From NCBI GenBank assembly GCA_013399305.1, contig VXAI01000241.1, positions 635,159 through 699,158 of the forward strand: a stretch of DNA of 64,000 nt, read 5' to 3'. Positions 25,830-37,740 of the stretch are shown here, piece after piece; position 1 is the stretch's first letter; each line of letters starts with the position of its first letter. The position numbers were made by a program, and so were the translations under genes. The DNA is from Rostratula benghalensis (taxonomy: Eukaryota; Chordata; Aves; Charadriiformes; Rostratulidae). The notes beneath the pieces are model-generated. The model did no database searches. It saw only the letters and a program-made list of their open reading frames with translations, and was not told the DNA's origin.

Positions 25830-26394
25830 TGAACAAGTACTCTACCACTCTACTCTGCTCTCATGAGACCCCATCTGGAGTACTGTGTCCAGCTCTGGAG
25901 CCCTCAGCACAGGAAGGACATAGATGTCTTGGAACAGGTCCAGCAGAAGGCCACAAAGATAATCAGAGGGCTGGAGTACCTCTGCTGTGAGGACAGGCTA
26001 AGAGAGGTTGTTCAGCCTGGAGAAGAGAAGGGTTTGGGGAGACCTTATTGCAGCCTTCCAGTATCTGAAGGGAACCTACAAGAGAGCTAGGGAGGGAGTC
26101 TTTGTCAGGCAGTGTAGTGATAGGGCAAGGAGTAATGGTTTTTAATTGAAGGAGGGGAAATTTATATTAGATACTAGAAAGAAATTCTTTACTGTGAGAG
26201 TGGTGAGATCCAGAAACAGGATGCCCAATGAACTTGTGGAGGCCCCATCCCTGGGAGTGTTCAAGGCCAGGCTGGATGGGGCTTTGAGCAAACTGGTCTA
26301 GTGGGAGATGTCCCTGCCCATGGCAAGGGGGTTGGAACTCAATGATCTCTGAGGTTCCTTCCAACCCAAACCATTCTATGACTCTGTGATTCTA
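25830..26394 (+). mobile_element. CR1 LINE, 5'-truncated, plus orientation
   Basis: From about 25,863 the sequence encodes the typical end of CR1 ORF2: [14 protein letters not shown], then [16 protein letters not shown], then a [12 protein letters not shown] segment. A frameshift follows near 26,010, and later CR1 segments lie in other frames. It continues through the CR1 3' UTR and ends at 26,394 in ATTCTATG-ACTCTGTG-ATTCTA, the degenerate octamer tail of bird CR1. Frameshifts and stops make it dead. The 5' edge may lie some tens of bases upstream of the start given. Confidence 0.96.
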
Positions 26395-28542
26395 CAAAGT
26401 ACATTCAACCAGAAGAAGCAGACGGACAATCTCAAATGTAATGTCATCTCCAAGGGGGGATGTTTCTAAACAATCCTCAAGTACTCAGCTAGCTGCAATA
26501 CATGACAGAAAACTTCTGTATATCATTTTTCACTTTTGAGGAAAGTCCCCATAAAGTATGTTTGAATCCTATTAGATTTCCTGTCCCTGATCCAGGAATG
26601 GGCTGCAAGATCTGGTCCCCCAAATATTTTCTGAAAAGACTACACTTCTTGTATTGAAGTCATGTTTCAGACATAGTTTTCCACGCCTATACTAGAAAAT
26701 AACAAATAAACTAAAGCATCCCCATATAACTTTTTCCTTCTTCTATGACATGGTCTCATTGGTGAGGATTCCCTAAATCATTGCATCACTAGTACTGTGG
26801 CAAATACACAGCATAGCAGTACTTCCCAGTCCAAATTTATGTATGCTATACAGAAAAAAATTAATTCAATCACTTTTCTGAAATATAAAACTTCATGCAG
26901 CAGGTGCAACAAATGATGCAGTTGTCATTTAATCACTTAAGAAAATTTAATTGTCTTTACCTTACAGCTGTATCCAGTAAAACTAGTAGAAATCTGACAG
27001 CTGCCAGAGCTAGGGTCTGACTGGCTTCACTGTGATATGAATTTATCTACTGCTTCACAAAGATAGCTGGTGAGGGAAATAAAGACCAGGTGTACACTGT
27101 GCATCAAAAGTTTTGCCAGTGCGATTGTGTCACAAGGGGAGTGATTTGTGATGACAGCACTGTAAGAGGAAAAGACCTGGTTTGTTACAGTTAGATGGTG
27201 TCAGAAAAGTGCTTGGCCACTGTAGGTTTCTTCCTTCATTTAAGCTATACGACTAATGTCCCTTTAAATAATAAAGGTAACATGCAGATATATCTATCCA
27301 GGCAAATATTTTCATTAGGGACCACAGCAAAATAAAATAAGCCACGCTTTTAGCAACTCTACAGTTTCGATTGAGAAACCTTCAATAAATGCAAGTCAAC
27401 ATCACCCAGTGACTTTCATACAACTGTAATTTCTGCATTTTCCAGATCAGAAGAAAAAACGTAAAACAGCCAAAGACAACTTATTATATTCTAGGTGAAA
27501 AATGATGCTTAAGTAGGCATTTATTCCCTGAAAACATTTGCTCTAATCTCTTGATACGGCTGCAAAATTAATTATCTTTAGAGTTTGAGGCACAATGAAT
27601 TTTCTGCCAAGATTTAAAACTTTCTTTTTTGTGACATGAGAAGAACCTCATTCTTCTTCCCTCCTTTGATTTTAAAAAAATGCTAGTCAGAACAGAGGTG
27701 GTCATATTGGCAAGGAAATTCAGTCCATGGCAAAATGGTCCTGAAACATAGTGTTATCACTGGGTGTATGCAGCCCGCATCCCAGCCCTGCTGCTGAAAA
27801 AGTAATGTCATCCCTAATGTATGGATGTCATCTCTGCTTGGCCATCCTCTCCAGGAGAGGCAGTTTGCAGAGGCCAAATTCACAGAGACCGAGATCTGAC
27901 ACTGGTTTTGTAACCCTGGGCGAGACACTGCACTTCACTATCAGTTTTTACTGCTGCAATATTACTGCATACCAGGATAAGATTTACTGATGATGACAAT
28001 TTGGGGAAATTAATTAAAATTGAAACATACCCCTAGAAAAGAAGCAATCATAGAAAACAGCATTCTTCAAACTGTGTTGTAGCAGCAGCAGGTCTTGTTT
28101 CTCAGTCCCAGGGACCTTGTACCACAGCTCTGCTCAGGCTTTTCCCAGCACATCATAAGCACAAAAGGGTAAGATGGATAACTGAAGCTTTGGGAATGGC
28201 ATGAACTGTGCACTGCTTCCCAAGGGCAGGGCAGACAGGATGGGATGCCAACCTGCTTGCTTAGTGGCAATGGTGGGAACCCAGAGTGGAAGCACCCAAG
28301 GGAGGGAGCAGTGTGTGCTACCATCCATAGTGCTGGCCGCAGCACCTGTCCTGTGGTCCTCTCACTATTAAGGGAAATAGCCCACAGTACCCACCCACAC
28401 AGAAAGATGTCATTCCATTATGTTCCCTTGCAGACCCCTAAAACTTCTTGCCAAGTACCCTACACCATCTGGATGGTTTATGTCTATCAAATGTCACCAC
28501 GATGCGGGAGAGAGAAAGTGAGCTAAGACATGGCATGAAAAG
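26395..28542. other. Noncoding, no gene recognised
   Basis: This is AT-rich single-copy DNA downstream of the CR1 tail, with no convincing exon, RNA gene or repeat. Confidence 0.65.
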
Positions 28543-28665
28543 GCATTTGCAAATGCACTCAGCTTAATGTAAAATCAATATTTTAATGGATGAGAAAACC
28601 ACTAGCCAGATACTTTAAAAAAAATGCAAATATCCATAACTTATTTACATGCAAAAATATGCATC
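28543..28665. promoter_or_regulatory. Cluster of octamer (POU)-like motifs
   Basis: A perfect 14-base palindrome GCATTTGCAAATGC lies at 28,543-28,556. ATGCAAAT, which is a consensus octamer, lies at 28,624-28,631, ATGCAAAA at about 28,649 and ATATGCAT near 28,657. Octamer motifs bind POU-domain transcription factors. That this cluster is a working enhancer is inference only, since such AT-rich words also arise by chance. Confidence 0.25.
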
Positions 28666-30972
28666 CACAAACCCTACTCTAAATATAGACATGTACCACC
28701 ACACATTTGAACAGTACATCTGCAAGCACAAGTGCATAATAATGTATGCCAACAGCACTGCATGTCCTGAAAGTAGATCTTCATAGTCACAGTAGAACTT
28801 GCACCAGTTATGTTTTGAAAATGTCATTAGAGTAATAACTACACCCTAGTGGGAGACCAAAGCAAAGCATTACTTGAACTGCATTCTATCAAGGATCATA
28901 ATATGTGACTGCAAAACCTACATAAACTTTTCAGATATTTTAATTTTTCAAACCAGAAAAAAACATGCAGGAGGAATCTGAAAAACAAATGTTGCCTTGC
29001 TGATTTACACAGTGAAACGGTCTTTATTGACAAGAAATCCATTTAAGAGAAGCAAATGCAGATTCCAATTAGTTATGGAAAGTCAAGCATAATAACTATG
29101 TGTAATAAAGAAAATGAAAACAGTGTACTAAAACTATTTATGGGGGGTTTTTTTTCTATAATCTCTGAAATTTACTCAGGAGTTTAGTTTTGCTTTGTTC
29201 ATTTGTTCAAAAAATCTGCTTTTTCTGTCCTTTATTGTCTGAAGGATTTGTAACACTTTTATTTGGATGTGCAAGTGAAAGTCCTGTTCGATTTGTTTAA
29301 CCAAAGAACATTTCTGCCCAGCTATTCCACTGTGATTAGATTGTGATTGCCTGGTATGACTGACTTTGTGACCTTCACTCTACTGTTTGTGTCTGGAATA
29401 GCAAGAATACAAGAAAAAAAAAAAGAACAAACAAGTTCTTTACTTATCTTTGTGTTTGTTTGTCTTAAAGTTTGGGGTTTGTCTGAAAACAAGTTAGTGA
29501 AGCTCAAACTCACGTCACACAAACAGAAACAATCAATGTATATTAAATCCTTAAGATCAGCAGAAATTTTTTATAGAAAACTAAGTCTGGTTTGGATTTT
29601 CAGTCTCTCTGTCCCAAATAACATTTTTTGAGGTTTTATTTCTGTCTCTGAGCTCAGATGCTCCTCCGGCTTTGGATGGGACTGTGGCATGTCCCTGATT
29701 TCTAGAGAGCACATCTGGGTGAACAGCAGCATTAGTAAGAAAAAAACACAAAATCTGTTCCCAATGATTCATATTCTAAGACTGTGCAATGTCCCATGCT
29801 ACAGTTTTTTAAACTGCCTGTTAGCAAAGCAAAGCCTGAACTGCTAGATTGTCAGCCTGAAATTTCAAACCCATTTAGTCCTGTCCTCTGGGGATCGTGG
29901 GTCTACAGAGGAATGCAACTTCCTGAAACCTTGCACTTTTTGTTTCTCTCTTCTCTGCTCCTCCACAGCATTCACAGGCAGTAAAGCACTACTTTGAATG
30001 GCTGTGTCCTGCCATGCTGGTTTATTCAAGCAAACCACTAAATCCACGGCAAAGAGTGCCTTCCTAACAGCTGCAGACACCTGAGCCAGAGGAATAGTTT
30101 TTTACAGAACAGAGAAATCTGAGAAAGTTTACACAGCCCTAATATAGCCACAGCTATTTTCACCTTGGGGGAAAAAAAAAAAGTCTCCTATCCAAATGCA
30201 CTTCACAAGTCAGTTACTAACACAAAACCTGAAGTTCTACATGACTTGCATAAATTGTGCCCAGCATAGAAACAGCTGCAGAATACAGCGTGGTTCATTG
30301 CAGTAATACTATTGAGTTTACACCAGCACCCAGGTAAGTAACCCCAGAAAGATTTAACATGCTTCTTTCCTTTCACGTTCAGTCAACACTAATAAACACA
30401 ACTCTCCTTTTCACAGGGGGGTTCTCCCAAGCTTGCAGAAATGGCAAAGTGAAGCACACTGATACTACAGAGATGAACATGGATGATGTTCCACTGGGTG
30501 CAATGGTAAAACCAGTGTACCACAGAATATGCCTATCTCAAGCTCTCTACTCCTCTGGTGTTATCACTCATCAGGTTTCTAGCAACACCACTCCCTGTTC
30601 ATCCCTAGCCATCAGACCAGAGGTTTCTTCATTTCATGCATTTCCTTTTGTGTGGGAAACAAGCACTTACACAAGAGCAAACAGGAAACATAAGTCCTTT
30701 TTTTCTTAGACGAGGTAACTTAGGAATAGCTGCTACTTCAGATACAGGCATATGCCTCACAGTACAATTCAGCCACAGCTCCAGTTCTACCCTCCGTTTC
30801 TTTGTCTGTGGTACTTTCCCATTACTTGGCATGAGAAAGAAGCATAGAGAGAAAATGCCAAGCAACCTCTTCAGTTAGCATCAAATTATTAAAGTCCACT
30901 AGTATGGTGATTCTGTTTTGGTGAATGTCAGCTTCTCTCTCTGTGCTACAAATCCTACAGGTATTTTTTCAG
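28666..30972. other. Noncoding, no gene recognised
   Basis: This is single-copy DNA with short A-runs at 29,414-29,424 and 30,172-30,182. A 116-codon plus-strand frame at 30,359-30,709 has no recognisable features. Confidence 0.6.
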
Positions 30973-31095
30973 GTCGATCTCAAAGTCTGGTTATAGAAGA
31001 AGCTGCAAGTCTGGCAGCTGTTGAAAGAATTGATAAAAACTTCAGCAGCAGAACTCATCAAGGAAGGCGTGGAAAAACAAAATGTCACTTGCAGG
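30973..31095 (+). other. Weak exon candidate, unrecognised
   Basis: A T-rich stretch ending TTTTTTCAG (30,964-30,972) precedes an open frame of 41 codons. Its residues look protein-like, including VIEEAASLAAVERIDKNFSS and then a basic GRRGKTK stretch. A GT at 31,096-31,097 could act as donor, giving a 123-base exon that is a multiple of three with phase 1 on both sides. The donor, GTTAGG, is poor. I do not recognise the protein, and an open frame this short is expected by chance. Confidence 0.15.
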
Positions 31096-34000
31096 GTTAG
31101 GCAAGCAGGGACCTGGGCAAAGGCAGAAACAGACATCACTTGGGTCTGTGTCAGTGCTAGGAGGTACATGCACTAGCTGTTGAAGTGAATCACATGCAGC
31201 CATAATATAGCAAGAGGCTGCCAAAATCATCAAAATACTATTGCTGTAGCAGCCGCTGCTGGAAGTCCTTTCCAGCAATAAAGTTCTGGGAAAAGCATCC
31301 TTGTGCTGTTCACACTGATGCCTCCAGGAAAGAACAAGCTGTCATCTGCAATCCTTCTCTGCAGTCACCTGTCACAGTGAGTTCAGATCCCTCCATCTCT
31401 TACCCTAGAACAATCTCCTAGACTGACATTTATGACCTCTTTAACAGGAAAGCAAAGGAGAAGAACAGATTATCAGCCTCCTTCATCATAGGTTTTAATG
31501 TGGAGGTGGGTTATAGTGTTGTTTCATTGATGCTACTTCTTTGGCTCTCTTTCTTACAACCAATGCACAAAACTCAAGCGTGCCCTAGAGAAGGAGTTGA
31601 GTATGTTTCCTTCTGCAAAACATTTCACTTCTCCTTATAAAATTTGATCACCAGCAAGTAAACTATTCCCAGACAGGCCATTTGAGGAGAGGAAATAGGC
31701 ATGATCAAGCTGTCTGTTGGCAGAAGTTACAGATGCACCTCTTATTTTCTCAGTAGTGTTATGATTTCGAACGAGTACATGAACTTAAGAGCTGATTTTT
31801 TTTTGCCTACCATTAAAGAGATACTATGTTTAAATTGTTCCCTTTCTTCTTTCTTGATTGGAAACCTTCGCCCTGCACATAAGCATTTGTAATACTTCTC
31901 TCTAGTGAAATCTGAGTTAAAGCTGCCACACTTTTTTGGCTTTTGAAAAATTCTTTAAAGATGTCACCAGTTCTCTCACAGTGGGGCTGGTAGGCATAAA
32001 TTAACAGGAACCCTCACCAGCCACAAGTGATCACAGGTACTTCTTTTCTTCAGGACATGAAAGTACCAATTAATATATTAAGCAAGGCACCCTATTCCAG
32101 GCCCCACAGATCTTATCCAAGGTCAAACACTTCCACCCCTATACACCACAAGCTGATTTTGCAACCAGGCAGGCAGGGACTCTTTTGCAACAAGTAAGCA
32201 ACAAAAAATATCATCTGTCTGTGGGGAGATACTGCAGTGAGCGTTCTTAATCTCTCTTTTTCACAGTTCCTGGCTCTCAGCACTTTTTCACATCAGCTTC
32301 TCCACTACCTATCCAGGCAACTGGGGTTCACAGCAAAGGATTCCAGCACCCAAGCGTCCCAATGATGACCGCTATGCCACCAACAGACCTTCCAGCTCCA
32401 GCTCAAGCCAGGGAGGCTGCACCAGGGACACATACCCACTCTGCATGCAGGCATACTTCTGGTGTTCTGGAGAGCCAGGTCCTAAAATAACGACCCAGAT
32501 TTTGGGCTTAACATGCATAAAAATTGAGTTATGCAGCAATGTATTGCATGCAATTTAAATTCTCTCAGGTGAAGAAACATCACAAAGGACTTTTTTTTTA
32601 GTGGTGATTTCTGGTGATTATTGAGCACTGCTTCCCTATTTCTTGAAATGCAAGTAGAAATGGGCTGCAAATGACTAAGACAGGCCAACCTGCACACTTT
32701 CAGCTCCAAGAAAAAAGCTTAATGCAAAGGAAGTGGAAACTCCCAGAGAACTAGAAGGTGCTGGAACAAGGCAGTGTTTATGCTGGTTGTACTTGCTGTG
32801 AAGTAACACAGGTGAAACAACAGAAAAGCAAACACTTGCTGAAAGAGAAAATGACATTTAAAGAAAATAGAGATTTTACAGGGATGCTGAGTGGCTAACA
32901 CATTTTCTGCAGCTGTGTGAAACATCAAGTGCAAAAAAAAAAAGGTATTTATACAACTGCATGTGGGAGAAGCACATGTGAACAGTAAAAGTATGTTAAA
33001 ATTTCAACTGGGCCTTGAGAAGAGAAGGAGAGTGGGATTAAAATATTGATCCTGCAGGACACCAGAAGCAGACCCTGATAACTGGTAGAGCGGTTTGTCT
33101 AGAGCTCTTCCAGAAACACCTGTCACATCTAACTCAACTCCACAACACTGAGGGGGAAGAAGTGGTATCAAGAGCATCATTATTGATACGACAGCAGTTT
33201 AACTCCTGATCATAAAATCAATTGGGTCTTCACTTATATCATTATGCAGCAAATCATATTTCAGCAGATCTCTGGACACTTAACCAGTCTGTATAACGGG
33301 CAAAATCTGACCTCAAAGGTGGAGTGCAAGTATAAAGTGAGCCAGATTTTCTTTATAAACTAATACCTCATTGATAATCAACCATTATAATATATTAATT
33401 TTGTTAGAACCATAACTGTGCATTTACTTGAAATAATTTGTGTAATCATTTGGGGTATCGGTGACATACTTGTCAATAAGTGTGGAGAAGAGTCATGGAG
33501 CAGCTTCCCTAACAATATCTTCATATCGTGTTATCAAGGCATTTAAACGGAGTAGGTAAAGGCCAAGTATGGCATGGTCACCATGGAAAATAGTGCAGGC
33601 ACCACTGTACAAAGTAAAAGCCTAGAAGACTAAGTGAAAGGGAGTGGTGCGGAAAAATATGTGAGTGGAGAAGAGAAGATCAGGAATTTTTGCAAAAGTT
33701 TTACAAATAATATCAGACTTCCAACACAGATCTATGCCTTGCAAGAGTTAAAAAAGAAAACAACCCAGGGTTAATACTCCAGTGCTACAGATTATGGAAT
33801 ATTTTCGCAGAACCATTTATTGGTCAAAAAAAAGGCACATGTGAATTTTGCTTCCATGTATCTGCACATTCCTATGGCCTGCAGTAAGCTATTACTGGGA
33901 AAAGGCTGGTAATGATTTTGTGATAGGCAACATATTCTAATCTGAAAGCTAAACTTTTACTTAAGCTACTTATCCAATCACGGGACTGTATAGACAGCTG

Positions 34001-34254
34001 TAAGAGAAGAGGAGGGTCCAAATAAATACTGCTGTTATGGTGAGGTCTATAAACAACCTTGGTCTATACCAAGCTGCAACAACAGCTTGAGAGATATGCA
34101 ATCCTATGAACAAGGTAAGTGAACTCTTACATCAAACCATTAGCAGCTGTTCAAAGAAGGGAAATGGGAGCCCTATTATTGATATTTTTCATTTTTCTCT
34201 GAGATGCTTTAAAACTTCATGCAAGGATACACCTGGTAGCTTTTGTGATCCCTT
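31096..34254. other. Noncoding, no gene recognised
   Basis: This is unique AT-rich sequence with an A12 run near 32,933-32,944. The frames seen are short and lack domains. Confidence 0.65.
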
Positions 34255-34331
34255 TATATATATACACACNNNNNNNNNNNNNNNNNNNNNNNNNNNNNNN
34301 NNNNNNNNNNNNNNCATATATACATATTATT
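34255..34331. repeat. TA/CA dinucleotide microsatellite with 45-N gap
   Basis: A TATATATA-CACAC run leads into N at 34,270-34,314 and emerges as CATATATACATAT. Both flanks belong to the same alternating purine-pyrimidine repeat, so the missing bases are most likely more of it. Confidence 0.85.
34270..34314. other. Assembly gap (45 N)
   Basis: There are forty-five undetermined bases within the TA/CA microsatellite. An open frame drawn across them is not real evidence of coding. Confidence 0.98.
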
Positions 34332-36573
34332 TATTACAAATTCAGTCTTAGTGCTACCACACAACACCTTTCTTTCTTTATGGGTGACGACCAGAGTTTC
34401 CAGAGAAAAATGTAATCTGTGATTCTACACTGATAGCCTGCTACTCTACCACTGGGGGTGTGGGGAGAGTGGTATTGTTTCTTCTCACGAAATATCAATT
34501 GAACTCTTCAAATCATCAGTCAGCTGGCCTCCCAGGAATTCTTACTGGCTTTGCTCTAAGTTATAATTAAGCCTCCTGGCTAGGTACACTTTAAGGTAAG
34601 CCTGAATCTTGAACAAAGCAGCTTGAAATTACCTTTAGCACATCTGGAGTATTTTGCATCACTGAACTGAGCTCCTTTAGTACTGAAGACAATACTCCAG
34701 TGTTGTCTAGTGTGGTAAAAGCTTAGTCTTCAGCTGGAACCCATAGTTTCCTCTTATTAAAGTAATTACATAAGAAACTGTCCCTTAAAGTCAGTTCTTT
34801 GACAACAATTTTTTTCACTGAACATTCCATTTACTCTTGAATGTTTCAGCAAGCTATCGTTTGCATAACAGTAAAAGTTTATTTGTGTTAAATTCTATAG
34901 CAACCTTGTAAAATAATAGCTGCAGTCAAGCATACATATGCATGCAGCATTTGATTATTTTTACAGCTTATTATAGGGAAACAAGGAAGATGAAGGCATA
35001 CTAACTGAAAAAGGTAAGAACCTGTCGATGGAAAATAGTATTTCACCCAAGTGTACTGGTGCTTTTTAGAATTTGATCACAGGGACCTTTATTTATTACT
35101 AAGTCACTATTTTTTCCAGCTACAGCTAATAGTTCTGTAGGGTAAACCTCGATGATGAATGTGTGGCTGTTGGAAGTCTGAATCGATCTAGCATTTTGTT
35201 TAAAACATGCTCTTGATAATGACATTTTAGGGCAGAGGAGATTTGTCTTTTATTTTTTGTCTTTGCCTGCTTTATTAAGGCCCTCTTTATCTTGTACCAG
35301 TGCTAGTGAATTGCTAAGATGAGGATGTGTCCAAACTGTGACCTTTCCTCACAAGCCACACTTTCTTGCTTGAGGCTAATTTATGATTAATATACAAGTC
35401 AATACAGGGCTGTGCCTCATAGTAAAGTCACTTTACTGCCTTGGAGCACATGACAGCTGGCAAAGCAATCTATACACTGAAGATTAGACAAGTTTGTCCT
35501 CATCTTCTTTACAAAAAAATATATTAGTGCATTAAGTCATCGACAGCCATAAACTGTCAAGCCAGCCCCTCCCTCCCCAGTGCACTGCATCTACACTGCA
35601 CATTCAACCACATCATGCCATGGAAGTGTGGGGTGTTTTGGAATACACAAACTGATGGTCAGGGGTTTCCACCCTCCACTCAGCCCTGGGTGCACAGCCA
35701 CCCTCCAGGAGGGTAAGTACCCTGGGCACTGGCTCCCAACAGAAGTGGGGCAACCCCAGCCAGCAGGGGAGATACCAAGGTCATGACAAATGCTGTCTGT
35801 GTGGGATGAGGAAAGCTTTGCTGCCATCTGTCATCACTGTGGTGATGAGTCATTAACCTGCCTCACACTTCCTTTCCAAATCTCTCTCTAATGTATTCCC
35901 TGAGGGATCTGTCCGCTGCTGTAACCTTAACAGGTAAATGCAAGGACAACTCAATCACTCTGCTGCTAAGCCTGTCACCCAGACCCTCCTTTCCTATCAC
36001 CATCATGGCCTCTCTGGCCACTCTGATGTCTACATGCCCAATGTTTCCAATCTGTGGAAGAAGACAGGTGCTGTGGTCATTGTCCTCACTCAGCGCCTAA
36101 CAGCATGACACCCTATCTTATGCAACTCCTTTTACCCACCCATGGCCTCCACCTTTCTGCTATTAAATCTCAAAGTTTGTGTTTTTCACTGGAGCTTGTG
36201 GACAGCTCTTTCCCTTCTCCCTCCCCCGTTGTGATCCCCCTCCTGAGGACAATACTGGGCACCACCCGCATGCAAGTTATGAGTTCACTGGAAAATAGGA
36301 AGACTCAGGAGTAGTAAATGGAGCAGTGAAAAGAGGGACATTTCTACATTGTCCGAATTAGACATGGAAAAGTCTCCTCATTCGTGCATTCTCAAAGCTG
36401 CTCCACTGGTACTCCATGCATTTGCTTTTTGGCCAGCGTCCGTGCCTTTGCCCTTGCCCTCTTGGAGTAAGCACAACATCCCTCACTGGTACTTCTTGCA
36501 GTTCTTCTCCTCAAGCCTCTCTTCAGTTTTCTAGTCAGCTCACCATGGCTAAACACAAAGTTGAGCTTGTATC
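34332..36573. other. Noncoding or unrecognised; GC rises after about 35,560
   Basis: The first part is AT-rich and featureless. From about 35,560 to 37,050 the GC content rises and several short frames of 60-90 codons appear on both strands. None has a domain I know, and no retroviral primer-binding site or LTR ends are evident. Confidence 0.55.
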
Positions 36574-36607
36574 ATGTGTAACAACAGGGAACACTGTTGT
36601 TACACAT
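36574..36607. repeat. Perfect inverted repeat, 14-bp arms, 6-base loop
   Basis: ATGTGTAACAACAG at 36,574-36,587 is followed by GGAACA and then the exact reverse complement CTGTTGTTACACAT at 36,594-36,607. The arms could form a cruciform in DNA or a stem-loop in RNA. No transposon or known RNA gene is recognised around it. Confidence 0.9.
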
Positions 36608-37253
36608 CATACATGCTGATGAACACATTGAGCACCTTTCCAGAAGCAAAAGCAATCCAGACCAAACTACTGCTTTTTGGGTCCTGCTGCCCTCACTCAT
36701 GGTACCTGCAAAAAGGAGGCGTAAGCTCCCCATGGCCACCCTGCAGAGCAGATGCACTCCTCACTATGTTCTGCAGGTCTCAGCCCTGGGACAGCAGAAG
36801 TTTCCTGGCATAACTGTTTTTCCCTGCAACCCATCCTCATCTTCAAAGGACCAACAGAGTGGCTAAAAACTTCTCTCTTGTCCACCTGTGGCAGGATTCA
36901 GGTCCATGAGTTGGTAAATCCAAGCACATACAAGATCCCGCCCAATACCCTGATGGCAGGCAATGTATAACCGCAGAGGTGATTAACCCACAGTGACACC
37001 ACAAGGGAGGAGTTTCCCCCGCAGGGTTTAGGTCCAAGTGTGAACCTTCACCTAGTTTCAATTCTGTCTCCTGAAAATAGCTTGGTGAGAATTGGCATTC
37101 CTCGTATGTATAAAGGGCTACAACTGACCTGAAAAATAACAGACATTCCAGTTGTAGAAAATAATTAGGTAACAGAACATCAATATGCTCACCCTCAGCA
37201 ATGGGGCAGGCTTGCACCCACTGCCCAGTGAGATCCCAAGCTGCAGTTCCTGA
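36608..37253. other. Noncoding or unrecognised
   Basis: This stretch lies between the inverted repeat and the 37.3-kb open frame. A 139-codon minus-strand frame overlaps 36,843-37,262, but it has no recognisable domain and sits in locally GC-richer sequence. Confidence 0.5.
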
Positions 37254-37664
37254 TGTGCACAAATTAACGTGATACTGTTTGTGTCCCCAGTGACACAGAA
37301 ACTGCTGCAGTGTTGGAAGCTGCTTTTTAAAGCCTTCAGCTTTGATGGTTCCATGGACTACACAGGGTATGCCATGCTACAGAAGCAGATAATGGAACCC
37401 ATCATGGAAAGCACCACCCACAAACTGCAACACTCTACCACTGCAAGGCCTGGGTCTCTGGAGAGCTACCTTGCTCAACCAGAGTTATTGCCAAGCAAGA
37501 CTTTCAAGTTCATGGAAAAGTACATGGAACAACTGAACAAAGGACATGCTGAGCTGCTGAAGGAAATGTTGGTACAGCTCTGGAGGAAAGAGGAAATCCC
37601 CAGATACAGTCATTCATTCTTAAAACAAACATTGCTAATATTGAAGTGGGGTAATGGTAATTAA
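37254..37664 (+). other. Unrecognised coding-like open frame (136 codons between stops)
   Basis: The frame opens after a stop at 37,251-37,253 and ends with a stop at 37,662-37,664. It has no early ATG. A good acceptor-like TTTGTGTCCCCAG ends at 37,290, and possible donors GTAATG (37,651) and GTAATT (37,657) would give a 360- or 366-base phase-1 exon. The C-terminal half is rich in K, E, L and M (for example FKFMEKYMEQLNKGHAELLK) and would suit an amphipathic helix or short coiled coil. I do not recognise the family. Open frames of this length are expected a few times by chance in 64 kb, so it may be noncoding or the remnant of a lost gene. Confidence 0.25.
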
Positions 37665-37701
37665 TTAGTAAATGTAATTAATGATAAATCACTGTTTTAA
37701 C

Positions 37702-37740
37702 ACATAATGGGTTTATGTTTTAAGACATAATGGGTTTATG
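37702..37740. repeat. 23-bp direct repeat, two copies
   Basis: ACATAATGGGTTTATG occurs at 37,702 and again at 37,725. It is a small tandem duplication in AT-rich DNA just downstream of the open frame. Confidence 0.85.

Noticed and set aside
26167..26364. Minus-strand frame over the second CR1
   Set aside because: It is antisense to the CR1 ORF2 end and 3' UTR, so it is a shadow of the element.
35560..37050. Possible endogenous retrovirus or solo LTR in the GC-raised segment
   Set aside because: I saw no matching terminal repeats, primer-binding site, polypurine tract or retroviral protein motif.
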